64,000 bases of DNA from Croceivirga sp. GTDB lineage: Bacteria; Bacteroidota; Bacteroidia; Flavobacteriales; Flavobacteriaceae. The notes beneath the pieces are model-generated. The model had not been told where the DNA came from and made no database searches. It was given only the letters and a program-made list of their open reading frames with translations. Positions 42,887-52,133 of the stretch are shown here, one piece after another. Numbering within the stretch: position 1 is the first letter of the stretch; the number at the start of each line of letters is the position of its first letter. The translations under genes were made by a program, and so were the position numbers. Location: positions 248,001-312,000 of the forward strand of contig JANQRG010000046.1 of NCBI GenBank assembly GCA_028284665.1. The letters are read 5' to 3'.

Positions 42887-43267
42887 ATGGCAGAACGAGA
42901 GTTACTCTTAGCGGAAGATGACCAAATGTTGGCTTCTCTATTGCACTACAGGTTGGAGCGGGAAGGATACAAGGTAAATATTACCTATGACGGCAGAGCC
43001 GTAAAGCAAGAGTTGCAAACCGCCATTCCGGACCTTATCATCTGTGATATCATGATGCCCTATCTCTCCGGAATTGAATTGGTGGACTATGTGAGAAACG
43101 AATTGAAGTCTGAGGTTCCAATCATTCTGATTTCTTCCGCTTCCAACGATCAGAATGTGGTAAATGCTTTTGAAATGGGAGCAAACGATTTCATTGCGAA
43201 ACCGATGAGTCCATCAGAATTGATCGTTCGGATCTCACGGGAGATTAAACGACATTATTGTTCTTAA
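42887..43267 (+). CDS. stand-alone response-regulator receiver domain
   Basis: 126-aa CheY-like receiver with D11-D12, phospho-acceptor D54 in LIICDIMMPYLSG, and a lysine in DFIAKPMSPSE. No output domain. It is the probable final acceptor of the HPt domain of the kinase encoded just before it, and it may act by binding the HEAT protein or the glycosyltransferase encoded after it. Confidence 0.92.
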   Translation: MAERELLLAEDDQMLASLLHYRLEREGYKVNITYDGRAVKQELQTAIPDLIICDIMMPYLSGIELVDYVRNELKSEVPIILISSASNDQNVVNAFEMGANDFIAKPMSPSELIVRISREIKRHYCS

Positions 43268-43286
43268 ACCAGTATAACAAACGTTC

Positions 43287-45314
43287 TTGATCATAGGTAG
43301 TCTTTTAAAAATACACACGTCATTGCTTTGGGATTTAGCCTTGTTATTTACAGGTTTAAGCACCCTTTACTTTCTCTGTGTTTTCTTTTTAAGACATAAC
43401 TTCCGTATACGGGATAGGAGAACAAGCGGGAAGCGGCGAGAATTGGCGCCGGTAATAAGTAATTTTTTGTTTCATAGCCCGGAAGACCCCAGGGAGGAAC
43501 AAAAAGAGTACGTTACCCTTAAAATCAGCATCAGGGAATACCTCCATAAAAAGAAATATAAAATAATCCTTTCGCAAATACTGTTTGATCTGCAAAAAGA
43601 CGTGGCCGGTGCCACCCGGGAACGGCTTTACAAGCTTTACCTGGAATTGGGTTTACACCATGATGCCCTGACCAAGCTAAAAAGTTGGCGTTGGTATACC
43701 GTATCGCAAGGAATTCTGGAGCTTTCACAAATGAAGGTGCCGGACGCCGATATGTTAATACGGAAGTTTATCAATGATAGGCGCGGTGTAGTCCGAAAAC
43801 AGGCAGAACTGGCCATTGTGGGGTCTATGCCGGAAGGTGTTGAATACCTACTCGATACCACAACCTGTTCCCTAAGTGAATGGCAACAGTTAAAGTTGAT
43901 CGAAACCCTTGGGAATATTCCCAATTATCGCCCTCCTAAATTTAGTAGTTGGTTACTATCTAAAAACAAGGACGTGGTGTTGTTTTCTCTACGCCTTATA
44001 AAACATTACAATCAAAAGGGAGCAGAAGCGGCGATCACCGAATTGGTAAAACATAAAAATGACGAGATCAAAATAGCTGCCGTACAATGTATTATTGATT
44101 TTAATTTTTGTGATTCCCTTGCGCTTTTGAGCAGAGTTTATGAGATAAGTCGCGAACCCGTTAAAATAGCAATACTAAATGCCTTCATGGTTTTGGGTAC
44201 GGAGGAGCACCTCTCTTTTTTGCAAAGAATAGCCGCTACAGAGAAGAACTTTTCGGCACATACCAAGGCTCTTGCGGCAATGAACGCTATCCTTCCGGAA
44301 TCTGTTTTACCGTCTTCAGACCTTTTGGATATTACAGTTACCGATAGCGATATAATCGAAGAAATTATGCCAGATGCCCAGGAATTCCTTCGGGAAGATC
44401 CCCAGCCGCATGTCCAGGACGAGGTGACTGAAAATAATATGGAAATCCTTTCCCTGGAAGTAGTTGATCCGGAAGAACTTAAGGGAGAAGAAATGATCAA
44501 AGAGGAGGAAGAAATCATCCAGGAGGAACCTCCTTTGCAGTTCGCGCCGGAATTTGAAGTAGCGATTTCACAGGGAGAGGATATTGTTTCACAGGAAATA
44601 GAAACCAATCAGGAGGCTTCCCCTTTTCATTCGATCTCAAAACAGGATTTGGAGGTTGCTTATGCGGAAATGTCCGAAGGAGAGAAGCAACAGCTACTCG
44701 AAGCTTTTGAAGACAACACAGAGGACCTGGCAGCCAAAGAGCATGCTTTAGTTAAGTTTATTGCTCAAGAAGAAACGAATTCGGAGTTGGGGTATAGGGC
44801 CTTTAGTATTTTACGGTCTCAAATCCAGAACAACGACGAGCAAACTGAGGCTACAGTGGTTGCAAATGGGGAAAGCAAGGAACTTCCGTTGTCCAATCAT
44901 ACTGTTTTTTATGAGCTATATCAACACGCGGCTGACCTGGACTCGCGTCTAATACTGCTTCGGGAAATGGCGCTAATTGGAGACAACAAAGAGCTGCCCT
45001 TTTTGTATGAGTTAGCCGTGGACAACCTCCCGAAAATAAAAGATTTGGCAGACGAGGCCATAACTGCCATTAAAAAAAGACTGGAGGAAGAAACTATAGT
45101 GCAGGGGGATGACAAAAAAGAAGTAGTGGTGGATACCACTGTTTCAGCCGAAATCCGGGAAGATCATCGTCTTCCATTAGAATTGGCATTCCTCTATGAT
45201 CAGGTGGGGATCTTACCCGCGAAATCTCAGGAAGCAGAAGCTATTTTCGATTTTGACCTTTCGGAAGCGTTTGAAATACGATCTGATCGGGAAATGGAAG
45301 GATATGGACAGTAG
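43287..45314 (+). CDS. membrane-anchored HEAT-repeat protein
   Basis: 675-aa protein: one N-terminal membrane segment (about 12-34, LLWDLALLFTGLSTLYFLCVFFL), then helical HEAT-like repeats (about 95-335, with the repeat FSLRLIKHYNQKGAEAAITELVKHKNDEIKIAAVQCIID), a long acidic linker (about 345-430), and a further HEAT-like stretch near 540-625 (LPFLYELAVDNLPKIKDLADEAITAIKKR). TTG is the only fitting start because a stop lies 12 bp upstream in frame. I suggest a scaffold at the synthase. Its end overlaps the glycosyltransferase start by 11 bp. Confidence 0.8.
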   Translation: MIIGSLLKIHTSLLWDLALLFTGLSTLYFLCVFFLRHNFRIRDRRTSGKRRELAPVISNFLFHSPEDPREEQKEYVTLKISIREYLHKKKYKIILSQILFDLQKDVAGATRERLYKLYLELGLHHDALTKLKSWRWYTVSQGILELSQMKVPDADMLIRKFINDRRGVVRKQAELAIVGSMPEGVEYLLDTTTCSLSEWQQLKLIETLGNIPNYRPPKFSSWLLSKNKDVVLFSLRLIKHYNQKGAEAAITELVKHKNDEIKIAAVQCIIDFNFCDSLALLSRVYEISREPVKIAILNAFMVLGTEEHLSFLQRIAATEKNFSAHTKALAAMNAILPESVLPSSDLLDITVTDSDIIEEIMPDAQEFLREDPQPHVQDEVTENNMEILSLEVVDPEELKGEEMIKEEEEIIQEEPPLQFAPEFEVAISQGEDIVSQEIETNQEASPFHSISKQDLEVAYAEMSEGEKQQLLEAFEDNTEDLAAKEHALVKFIAQEETNSELGYRAFSILRSQIQNNDEQTEATVVANGESKELPLSNHTVFYELYQHAADLDSRLILLREMALIGDNKELPFLYELAVDNLPKIKDLADEAITAIKKRLEEETIVQGDDKKEVVVDTTVSAEIREDHRLPLELAFLYDQVGILPAKSQEAEAIFDFDLSEAFEIRSDREMEGYGQ

Positions 45315-46734
45315 TTTTTTTGACATAGGGATCAAGTATATGAACATCGTGTTTACGATGTTTACCGTGGTGCTCATTCTCATGTTTGCCATAATGGGGT
45401 ACTTATCCTCACGCAATGCGCTGCATTACAAGCATAAAAACAGCTTTGTGGACCTGTCCAAATTAATGGCATCACCTTTGGCGCCTTCTATTACTATTAT
45501 AGCTCCAGCGTTTAATGAAGGTGTTAATATCGTCGAGAATGTGCGATCACTGCTCTCCTTAAAGTATGTAAACTATGAGGTAATGGTCGTTAATGACGGT
45601 AGTACAGACGATACCCTGGAAAAATTAATTGCTGCCTACAAACTTCAACCCATTACACCCATTGCCCTACCGCAATCAAAATCAAAACCTATTCGGGCAA
45701 TTTATAAGTCGGATCAAAAATCATTTGCCAAGTTAACCGTGGTGGACAAGGTGAACGGAGGGAAATCGGACGCGCTCAATGCAGGCATTTATCTTTCAGA
45801 AAGTAGATATGTAGGTTGTATTGATGTAGACTGCCTGTTGCACCAGGATGCGTTGTTGCATGTAGTAAAATCCTTCGCCCAACGGTCCCGGAAAAAAGTA
45901 ATTGCAGTGGGGGGAGTGATCCGTGTTGCAAATTCTTGCCAGATTTCCGGAGGAATGCTGGAAAAGATACAACTCCCTAAAAGTTGGTTGGCGCGATTTC
46001 AGATGTTAGAGTATACGCGCTCCTTCTTAATAGGTCGAATGGCCTGGGGGCGAATAGATAGCCTTTTGATCATTTCCGGGGCTTTTGGGTTCTTTGATCG
46101 TGAAACGGTTGTTGCCGTAGGAGGGTATAGTACGGATACGGTTGGAGAAGATATGGAAATCATCTTTAGGATGCGCCGTTATATGCATGAATTGAAAGAA
46201 GCGTATACTATTGAATATTTACCCGATCCTCTATGCTGGACAGAAGTACCGGAAGACATGGCTACTTTTTTGAATCAGCGTGATCGTTGGGCCAGAGGCA
46301 ACCTGGAGACCTTGTACAAGCATAAGGATATGCTCTTTAATTCGAAATTCGGAAGATTAGGGCTAATCAGTTATCCCTACTGGTTTTTTTACGAGTGGCT
46401 TTCACCCCTCTTAGAGTTTTTCGGTTTTCTGACGGTGATTCTGTTTTGGCATTTAGGCATCTTGAATTGGGATTTTTTCCTGGCCTTAACCGCTACCATC
46501 TACACCTTTTCCGTGATGTTCACTTTCTATGCCATCATCTGGGAGGTGTTTACCTATAATCAATACCGTAAGATCAGCGATATGTTCAAACTTGGGGTTT
46601 GTGCCATTATTGAACCTTTTGTATTTCACCCTGTGGTGACCTGGGCTTCTGTGCGTGGGAATTACAAAAAAGTAGTGGGAAGGAAGGCCGGATGGGGCCG
46701 GCAGGCAAGAAAAGGATTGAGCCGTGCAGCATAA
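45304..46734 (+). CDS. processive family 2 glycosyltransferase (PgaC/BcsA-like)
   Basis: 476-aa inner-membrane synthase. One N-terminal membrane segment (about 14-34), the GT-A catalytic domain with NDGS (97-100), DVD (174-176), GED (281-283) and QRDRW (325-329), then three C-terminal membrane segments (about 357-380, 390-412, 430-448). The Q-x-x-R-W motif marks processive enzymes that make and export polysaccharides such as poly-N-acetylglucosamine, cellulose or hyaluronan. Start ATG 45304 (MDSSFFDIGIKYMN). Polymer identity cannot be read. Confidence 0.9.
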   Translation: MDSSFFDIGIKYMNIVFTMFTVVLILMFAIMGYLSSRNALHYKHKNSFVDLSKLMASPLAPSITIIAPAFNEGVNIVENVRSLLSLKYVNYEVMVVNDGSTDDTLEKLIAAYKLQPITPIALPQSKSKPIRAIYKSDQKSFAKLTVVDKVNGGKSDALNAGIYLSESRYVGCIDVDCLLHQDALLHVVKSFAQRSRKKVIAVGGVIRVANSCQISGGMLEKIQLPKSWLARFQMLEYTRSFLIGRMAWGRIDSLLIISGAFGFFDRETVVAVGGYSTDTVGEDMEIIFRMRRYMHELKEAYTIEYLPDPLCWTEVPEDMATFLNQRDRWARGNLETLYKHKDMLFNSKFGRLGLISYPYWFFYEWLSPLLEFFGFLTVILFWHLGILNWDFFLALTATIYTFSVMFTFYAIIWEVFTYNQYRKISDMFKLGVCAIIEPFVFHPVVTWASVRGNYKKVVGRKAGWGRQARKGLSRAA

Positions 46735-46742
46735 TCTATGAT

Positions 46743-49109
46743 ATGAATACCAGCAAACTAGACAGATACACCATAAAGCACTACACGCGACTGATAATCG
46801 CATTCTTTCTCAGTCTGCTTTTACTGTCCGTTTTCCAGTATAGCATCTTATATTTCAAAGGTGTAATAGAGACCATATTTAGCTGGAGCCTATTCATTTC
46901 CATAACACATCAATTAGGATATGCTTCTATCATAGCCGTTGTATTGACGCTTCCTTTTAACTTTTGGGAGAATTATCGCCCAAAATGGGGATTTCATTTG
47001 GTATTCGTTGTACTGGTAGCGCTGTTGATCATAGAGGTAATGCTTATCAGCTATTATTGCACGGCCTTAGTTCCGCTAGGGGCAGACCTCCTGGGCTATA
47101 GCCTTGCAGACATTAAAGAAACTGTTTCCAATTCAGGCGGGGTTTCCTTCGTCATGATTTTTGGGCTGCTCGTTGTTATTGCCATATTCTTCGCCTTTTA
47201 TAAAGTTACTTCGAAATACTACCATTACATCATCAAGATGTACCCTTTTACCATTGTCCTTTTTAGTCTTTTTATAGCCACCTTGTTCCTTGAAGGAAAA
47301 CCGATCAATCAAAACAAGACCCATTACCTGGCAGTAAACCTGTATCAAAGCTCCACGGAAAACACTGATTATGAAGCAAATGTTGAGTACCCTTTAATTC
47401 ATGAGAGACCTATTAGCAATGTCCTGGGAAGCTATTTTGAACTAAAAGATGAGAAGCCCAACATCGTGGTTTTCATCGTAGAGGGTTTGGGAAGGGATTT
47501 TGTGGGTCAGCATGCGGAGTTTGAAGGGTTTACTCCATTCTTGGATTCACTATCCGGGAAATCTTTGTACTGGGAGAATTGTTTGAGTAATACGGGAAGA
47601 ACATTTGGCGTATTACCGTCTTTACTAGGATCCCTTCCGTTTGGAAAAAGTGGTTTTATGGAGTTGGAAAAGTACCCCAATAAGCTTACGCTATTCAGCA
47701 TTCTGAAAAACAATGGGTATCGCACCTCCTTTTATCAGGGAACGAACAGTTCGTTTGATGGTGTGGATCGCTTTCTCCAAAGCGAAAATGTGGATTTTGT
47801 TTTGGACAAAGCCGGTTTTGGACAAGAATATACGCTTCAGGCCGAAGATGCAGCCGGTTCTACCTGGGGGTACCCGGATAAGGAGTTGTTCCGCAAAAGT
47901 ATGAGCCTGTCCCGGGAAAAAGGGCAGTCCCGAATGGAAGTGTATATGACCATCAGCAACCATGAACCTTTTATCCCACCGCAGCAAGAAGTATATGAAG
48001 AACAAGTAAACAGGATCCTTTCCGAGCGCAATTTTGACAGTAAGGTCAAAAAGATCATTCGCAAGAACAGCAATATTTTTGCCACGCTGTTGTATACGGA
48101 CAGTGCACTGCAATATGCACTGGAAGCCTATAAACAGCAACCGGATTATGATAATACCATCTTCATTATAACCGGGGATCACCGTTTAATTCCAATTCCG
48201 CTACGGAACAACCTGAGCCGGTTTCACGTTCCTTTGATCCTTTATAGCCCTATGCTAAAATCGTCCCGAAAAATCAGTGCAGTTTCCTCCCATATGGATG
48301 TTACCCCATCTCTTTTAGCCCTTTTGGAAGGAAAATATGAAATGAAAATGCCCAAAAAAGTAGCCTGGATAGGGGAGGCCCTCGATATGGAAACACAATT
48401 CAGATCTGTGAAAGACATTCCGCTGATGCGGAACAAAAACGAGCTTAAGGAGTATATCAGTGGCAACAAGTTTTATACAGACGGGAAGGTCTACAGCCTT
48501 GAAGATGGCCTGAATCTGGGAAAATCGTTCTCCGGAGACAACATTGAGAACAAATTAAAAGCTTTCAAATCCGTCAACTCTTATGTCACGCAAAATGACA
48601 AGATCATTCCTGACAGCCTTGCCATTTTTACCGTGAAAAAGGAAAAATTCACCGAAAGCGAGTTGGTTTGGATTAGTAGCCTGTACAATGGCTTTAACTC
48701 CGATACTTATTATAAAATTGCCCGGAAGCTGGCTTTTGATGATGAATATGATAAAGCGCTGTTGTTATGTCGGTATATTCTTTCGGAAAGACCAAGTCAT
48801 ATGGATGCCCGGGTGCTTTCCGGTAGGATCAATGCATGGCGGGGAGAGCGCGAAACGGCAATAGCCATTCTTAAGGAATGTATTAAACTAAATCCGAATT
48901 ACATCGATTCCTACGCGGCCCTTTTTGATGTCTACTATTGGGAGGACAGACACAAAGATGCTTTGGAGTTAATTCAAATTGTAAAGCAAAATAGTTCGGG
49001 CGCAGGTGAAATAACGGACAAAATTGAAAGAGCAAAAAGATTAGCCAGAAAGCATGGTATTTCTTATGTGGGAGACATCAAAAATACGCTTGCCCAAACC
49101 GACCAATAA
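46743..49109 (+). CDS. LtaS/OpgB-like phosphoglycerol transferase with TPR tail
   Basis: 788-aa membrane enzyme of the alkaline-phosphatase/sulfatase superfamily: five membrane segments (about 15-35, 58-75, 84-104, 134-152, 168-184), then a periplasmic domain with E247 (VFIVEGLGRD), nucleophile T287 (NTGRTFG), H407 (ISNHEPF) and D479-H480 (ITGDHR), all matching LtaS active-site positions. The last 130 residues are TPR-like. Such enzymes move glycerol-phosphate or ethanolamine-phosphate from lipids to glycans. Start ATG 46743. It ends in TAATG, overlapping the next gene. Confidence 0.88.
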   Translation: MNTSKLDRYTIKHYTRLIIAFFLSLLLLSVFQYSILYFKGVIETIFSWSLFISITHQLGYASIIAVVLTLPFNFWENYRPKWGFHLVFVVLVALLIIEVMLISYYCTALVPLGADLLGYSLADIKETVSNSGGVSFVMIFGLLVVIAIFFAFYKVTSKYYHYIIKMYPFTIVLFSLFIATLFLEGKPINQNKTHYLAVNLYQSSTENTDYEANVEYPLIHERPISNVLGSYFELKDEKPNIVVFIVEGLGRDFVGQHAEFEGFTPFLDSLSGKSLYWENCLSNTGRTFGVLPSLLGSLPFGKSGFMELEKYPNKLTLFSILKNNGYRTSFYQGTNSSFDGVDRFLQSENVDFVLDKAGFGQEYTLQAEDAAGSTWGYPDKELFRKSMSLSREKGQSRMEVYMTISNHEPFIPPQQEVYEEQVNRILSERNFDSKVKKIIRKNSNIFATLLYTDSALQYALEAYKQQPDYDNTIFIITGDHRLIPIPLRNNLSRFHVPLILYSPMLKSSRKISAVSSHMDVTPSLLALLEGKYEMKMPKKVAWIGEALDMETQFRSVKDIPLMRNKNELKEYISGNKFYTDGKVYSLEDGLNLGKSFSGDNIENKLKAFKSVNSYVTQNDKIIPDSLAIFTVKKEKFTESELVWISSLYNGFNSDTYYKIARKLAFDDEYDKALLLCRYILSERPSHMDARVLSGRINAWRGERETAIAILKECIKLNPNYIDSYAALFDVYYWEDRHKDALELIQIVKQNSSGAGEITDKIERAKRLARKHGISYVGDIKNTLAQTDQ

Positions 49110-50383
49110 TGACCAAAATCCAACATCTATATCTACTGTTTCTCTTGTTTCCCCTGTTGTCAGGCTTTGGGCAGGATTTGGCATATGTTGGATCAGAAAA
49201 ATACGCCACTGCCTATCGGCTTGCGCATCAAGGGGAGCATCAAGCCGCACAGGAAATGTTAACCGCAATGACGGCCACTAACCCCAGGAATGTGGAAGCT
49301 TTATTGTTATTAGCCAAAGTTCATAGTTGGACCGGAAAGTATGACAGGGCAAGAAGGGAGTTTAACAGGATCACCTCCAAAGAAAGAAACAATAGGGAGA
49401 TATGGATTGCAGCAATAAAAAATGAATTGTATGCCGGGGAAGAAAATACAGCCCTTGGACTTGCCAACAAAGCGCTGAAATATTTGCCCTATGATTCGGA
49501 AGTCAAGCGGCTTAAAACCATATCCCTGGCTCGCATTGCAAAAAGGGAATATCCTAAATATCCGGAACAAATTGCAGGAAAGACCCCGCCCAGATCAAAG
49601 ACAACAAACGAATCCGTAGTCCAGAACCGCGTGGTTCGTGAACGGCAGGAATTGCCCAATCGACTTAATCTGGGCAATACAGTTACCGTATTTGACGACC
49701 GTGATCCGATGGTGTTTTCAAACCTCTCTTACCGGCATCTTATACCTTCCGTAGGGAGTATTATTCCCAGAATTAATTATACCAATAGAGAAGGAGAGGG
49801 TGGCGTACAGTACGATCTTGATTTTTACCCAAGATTCCTTAAACGGTTTTATGCCTATGTGAATTACGGATATTCGAACTCTGAGGTTTATCCAAACCAC
49901 AAGGCCGGAGGAGATATCTACGTCAATCTTCCGAAGGGAATTGAGTTTTCGGCAGGAGGACGTTACATCAAAACCAACACCCAGGATATTGTTGCTGTCA
50001 CGAATTCTGCCGGATACTACACGGGCAACTACTACTTCTCGTTACGGTCCTACATTACACCCCGCCCTAACGGGTTAACCCGCTTTTCTGCCAATTTGTT
50101 ACTTCGCAAATATGGGAAAGACGCGGAAAACTTTATGGGGGTTACTATAGGTATGGGGGTTTCTCCAGGGTTGCGACAATTTATAGTAGACAATGAACTG
50201 TTAGCGGAGACCATTTTTTACACCGAGTCGCAACGGATTAACTTTGGATATCAATTCACCGGTAAAAAACACGATAACGGGTGTCGGATAAATCTTGGCG
50301 TGCAGCGACAAGAGGTAGCCTTTGAATCCGGCAACTTCTTTTGGGCATTTACAACAGGAGTAACGTATCAGATCAGATTGTAA
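49109..50383 (+). CDS. YaiO-family outer-membrane barrel with TPRs
   Basis: 424-aa exported protein: signal peptide 1-21 (LLSGFGQ), TPR-like helices (about 25-150, LAHQGEHQAAQEMLTAMTATNPRNVEALLLLAKVHSWTGKYDRARREF), then a beta barrel (about 190-424) ending VTYQIRL. YaiO-type barrels resemble the outer-membrane half of exopolysaccharide exporters that use periplasmic TPRs (PgaA layout). It overlaps the preceding gene by 1 bp and is the last of the cluster in this direction. Confidence 0.88.
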   Translation: MTKIQHLYLLFLLFPLLSGFGQDLAYVGSEKYATAYRLAHQGEHQAAQEMLTAMTATNPRNVEALLLLAKVHSWTGKYDRARREFNRITSKERNNREIWIAAIKNELYAGEENTALGLANKALKYLPYDSEVKRLKTISLARIAKREYPKYPEQIAGKTPPRSKTTNESVVQNRVVRERQELPNRLNLGNTVTVFDDRDPMVFSNLSYRHLIPSVGSIIPRINYTNREGEGGVQYDLDFYPRFLKRFYAYVNYGYSNSEVYPNHKAGGDIYVNLPKGIEFSAGGRYIKTNTQDIVAVTNSAGYYTGNYYFSLRSYITPRPNGLTRFSANLLLRKYGKDAENFMGVTIGMGVSPGLRQFIVDNELLAETIFYTESQRINFGYQFTGKKHDNGCRINLGVQRQEVAFESGNFFWAFTTGVTYQIRL

Positions 50384-50394
50384 GATCAAAACCC

Positions 50395-51690
50395 CTATTG
50401 CACAGGTTGCCCTCCATATTCATCAAAGATCCATTTGTCCGCATACATCCCATATATTAAACCCAATTCATTCTCCTGAACGTACTTTTCATCCTTCCCA
50501 GGATCAAAATTTACGTTGTAGACATACACTTTTATCCCTGCTTTTCTAAGTTGATCAAGAAAATCGGTTTCGCGACTAATAATTCTTCGGGATACGGCAA
50601 CATGGGTAATGTTATTGATCTCAAGGAAATCCATCTTATCGCCCTTTAATCCCATAAGTACTTCCTGGGAGATAATTACGGTAATGTCGTTATTCACCGC
50701 TTCTTCTATAGCCATTACGCTGAATAGTTCCATGGCCAAACGCTTTTTATCTACAAATTGATTCCCAAACGCAAGGGGCGTATTGAGCTTATCCGTAATC
50801 AACAGCGCATCCGGATGATTTTTGAACCATTCATTGATCCCTTGCATATCCAATGTAGTGTAGGAGCCGTATATCTTACGTTTTAAGAATTCCTGATGGG
50901 TAGGAGGTAAGGCATCTTCATAATCCGTAAAGCGGGCCCACATTTTCCAGTCATGTGCAGCCACGAATTTGTTATCAGCAGTAGTAATGATATCCAGTTC
51001 AAAAAGTCGGAATCCTTTTTGGTAATTCTCCTCCAACGCTTCCAGGGAGTTTGTGGAAGCCACTCCATCAATTTCCCCGGCCGCATGTGCAATGTATCGG
51101 TCATTGCTAGGGGTAAACTCATAGGTGATCCTGGGAAAGTATTCCTCCGCTGTTAACGGACTTTTTGCAAGCGAAATCTCGGTAGCTACTGTGATATCTC
51201 CAGATACTTCATAAATCTCCCCGTTAAGATTGTGCATAAGATACGCCTGCCTTCCTTTTAGTGCCGCAAGTTCCGTAATGCCCAAAGCTTTCAATTCAGA
51301 AGCATGTCCAAAAGTTCCGGAAGTGGCAGAATCATGAACGAGTAGTGCAAAAAGGGCATTATCCGCTTGCATTTTTTGAAGTAACGCAAAGACTTCAGCG
51401 GTTGCCGCTTTATCGCCATAGGTATCAAATGTTTTGTGTTCAAATGCCCCCGATGGAAGAAAATGAATAAGGGTCAAGCCCCGTCCGGGTTGTTCTACCT
51501 GACCGTTAATAACAAAGCTACTTCGCTTCTTCGCATTAAAGCTATTACTGTTGAGTTCCACCTTTACCTCGAGAGGATTGGTAGTTTGCGACAGTAACAA
51601 TCCTGCTAAAAGCAAAAATAGCGGTAGATGAAAGCCCCAGTTTAATCGGTATTTTGTATTCGTCTTTCGTAATCTTGTCAGAATAGCCAA
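50395..51690 (-). CDS. ILEI-domain plus glycerophosphodiesterase-like membrane protein
   Basis: 431-aa protein: one N-terminal membrane segment (about 21-36), an ILEI/FAM3-type domain (about 66-162, GRGLTLIHFLPSGAFEH and SGTFGHASELKALG), then a PLC-like TIM barrel (about 195-425) of the GDPD type with H202 in AHAAGEIDG, E231-x-D233 in FELDIITTAD and H246-D247. The usual HRG is HAAG. It faces the end of the YaiO gene (11-bp gap). GDPD enzymes cut glycerophosphodiesters, which matches the LtaS-like neighbour. Confidence 0.82.
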   Translation of the reverse strand: MAILTRLRKTNTKYRLNWGFHLPLFLLLAGLLLSQTTNPLEVKVELNSNSFNAKKRSSFVINGQVEQPGRGLTLIHFLPSGAFEHKTFDTYGDKAATAEVFALLQKMQADNALFALLVHDSATSGTFGHASELKALGITELAALKGRQAYLMHNLNGEIYEVSGDITVATEISLAKSPLTAEEYFPRITYEFTPSNDRYIAHAAGEIDGVASTNSLEALEENYQKGFRLFELDIITTADNKFVAAHDWKMWARFTDYEDALPPTHQEFLKRKIYGSYTTLDMQGINEWFKNHPDALLITDKLNTPLAFGNQFVDKKRLAMELFSVMAIEEAVNNDITVIISQEVLMGLKGDKMDFLEINNITHVAVSRRIISRETDFLDQLRKAGIKVYVYNVNFDPGKDEKYVQENELGLIYGMYADKWIFDEYGGQPVQ

Positions 51691-51833
51691 AGCACTGCAT
51701 TTAAAAGTTCAATACTTAGAAAACGATATATTAATATCCTTATTGCCAATTAATTACGTTATTTAGGCCAGGCTTTCAAAAGCTACTTTCTTAACAATTT
51801 CACAACACTTTTTTGCAAGTTCACCACAAAATA

Positions 51834-51853
51834 TTGTGATACTATAATCTTTG
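51834..51853 (+). promoter_or_regulatory. candidate promoter for the microprotein pair
   Basis: TATAATCTTTG at 51843-51853 resembles both TATAAT and the TAnnTTTG element (one base too long). An inverted repeat CACAA-AATA-TTGTG (51825-51838) lies just upstream. Weak by itself; it sits 55-75 bp before the first microprotein. Confidence 0.35.
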
Positions 51854-51907
51854 AAATATGTTAGCGTTAATCAAAGTAGCACCCGAATTAAAACCTAATC
51901 TACAACT

Positions 51908-52006
51908 ATGTTATACGATACGTACGGCGAAGAGTATCTAGCCTTTTTGCAGGAACTCAATGAGATTTTGAGCATGAACGAATTAGCAGAATTAGATTAC
52001 TTATAA
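51908..52006 (+). CDS. microprotein, 32 aa, copy 1
   Basis: Begins MLYDTYGEEYLAFLQE and ends in ELAELDYL; rich in acidic and leucine residues and predicted as one amphipathic helix. It shares the core Y-x-x-F-(L/I)-x-x-L-N-E-I-L with the next ORF 10 bp downstream, which argues that both are translated. Too short for ordinary gene callers. No family known to me. A bidirectional terminator follows the pair. Confidence 0.6.
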   Translation: MLYDTYGEEYLAFLQELNEILSMNELAELDYL

Positions 52007-52016
52007 ACTTAGCGCT

Positions 52017-52118
52017 ATGGACAAGCAGAATCAGGAAAACAGTGCCTATACCAATTTCATCAAGAATTTAAATGAAATTCTAACGAACTACAATATCAAC
52101 CAGTTGAGTTGTTCTTAA
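52017..52118 (+). CDS. microprotein, 33 aa, copy 2
   Basis: Begins MDKQNQENSAYTNFIKN and ends NQLSCS. The central NFIKNLNEILT aligns with AFLQELNEILS of the preceding 32-aa ORF without a gap: Y, F, L-N-E-I-L and a later L are identical. The charge differs: the first is strongly acidic, this one near neutral. It ends 23 bp before the terminator hairpin. Paralogous pair, function unknown. Confidence 0.6.
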   Translation: MDKQNQENSAYTNFIKNLNEILTNYNINQLSCS

Positions 52119-52133
52119 GTTTAAGTGTTTATC

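Noticed and set aside
46743-49109. True lipoteichoic acid synthesis from horizontal transfer out of Gram-positives
   Set aside because: Codon and base usage match the neighbours and the gene overlaps a YaiO outer-membrane barrel gene. LtaS-like enzymes (OpgB) also exist in Gram-negatives.
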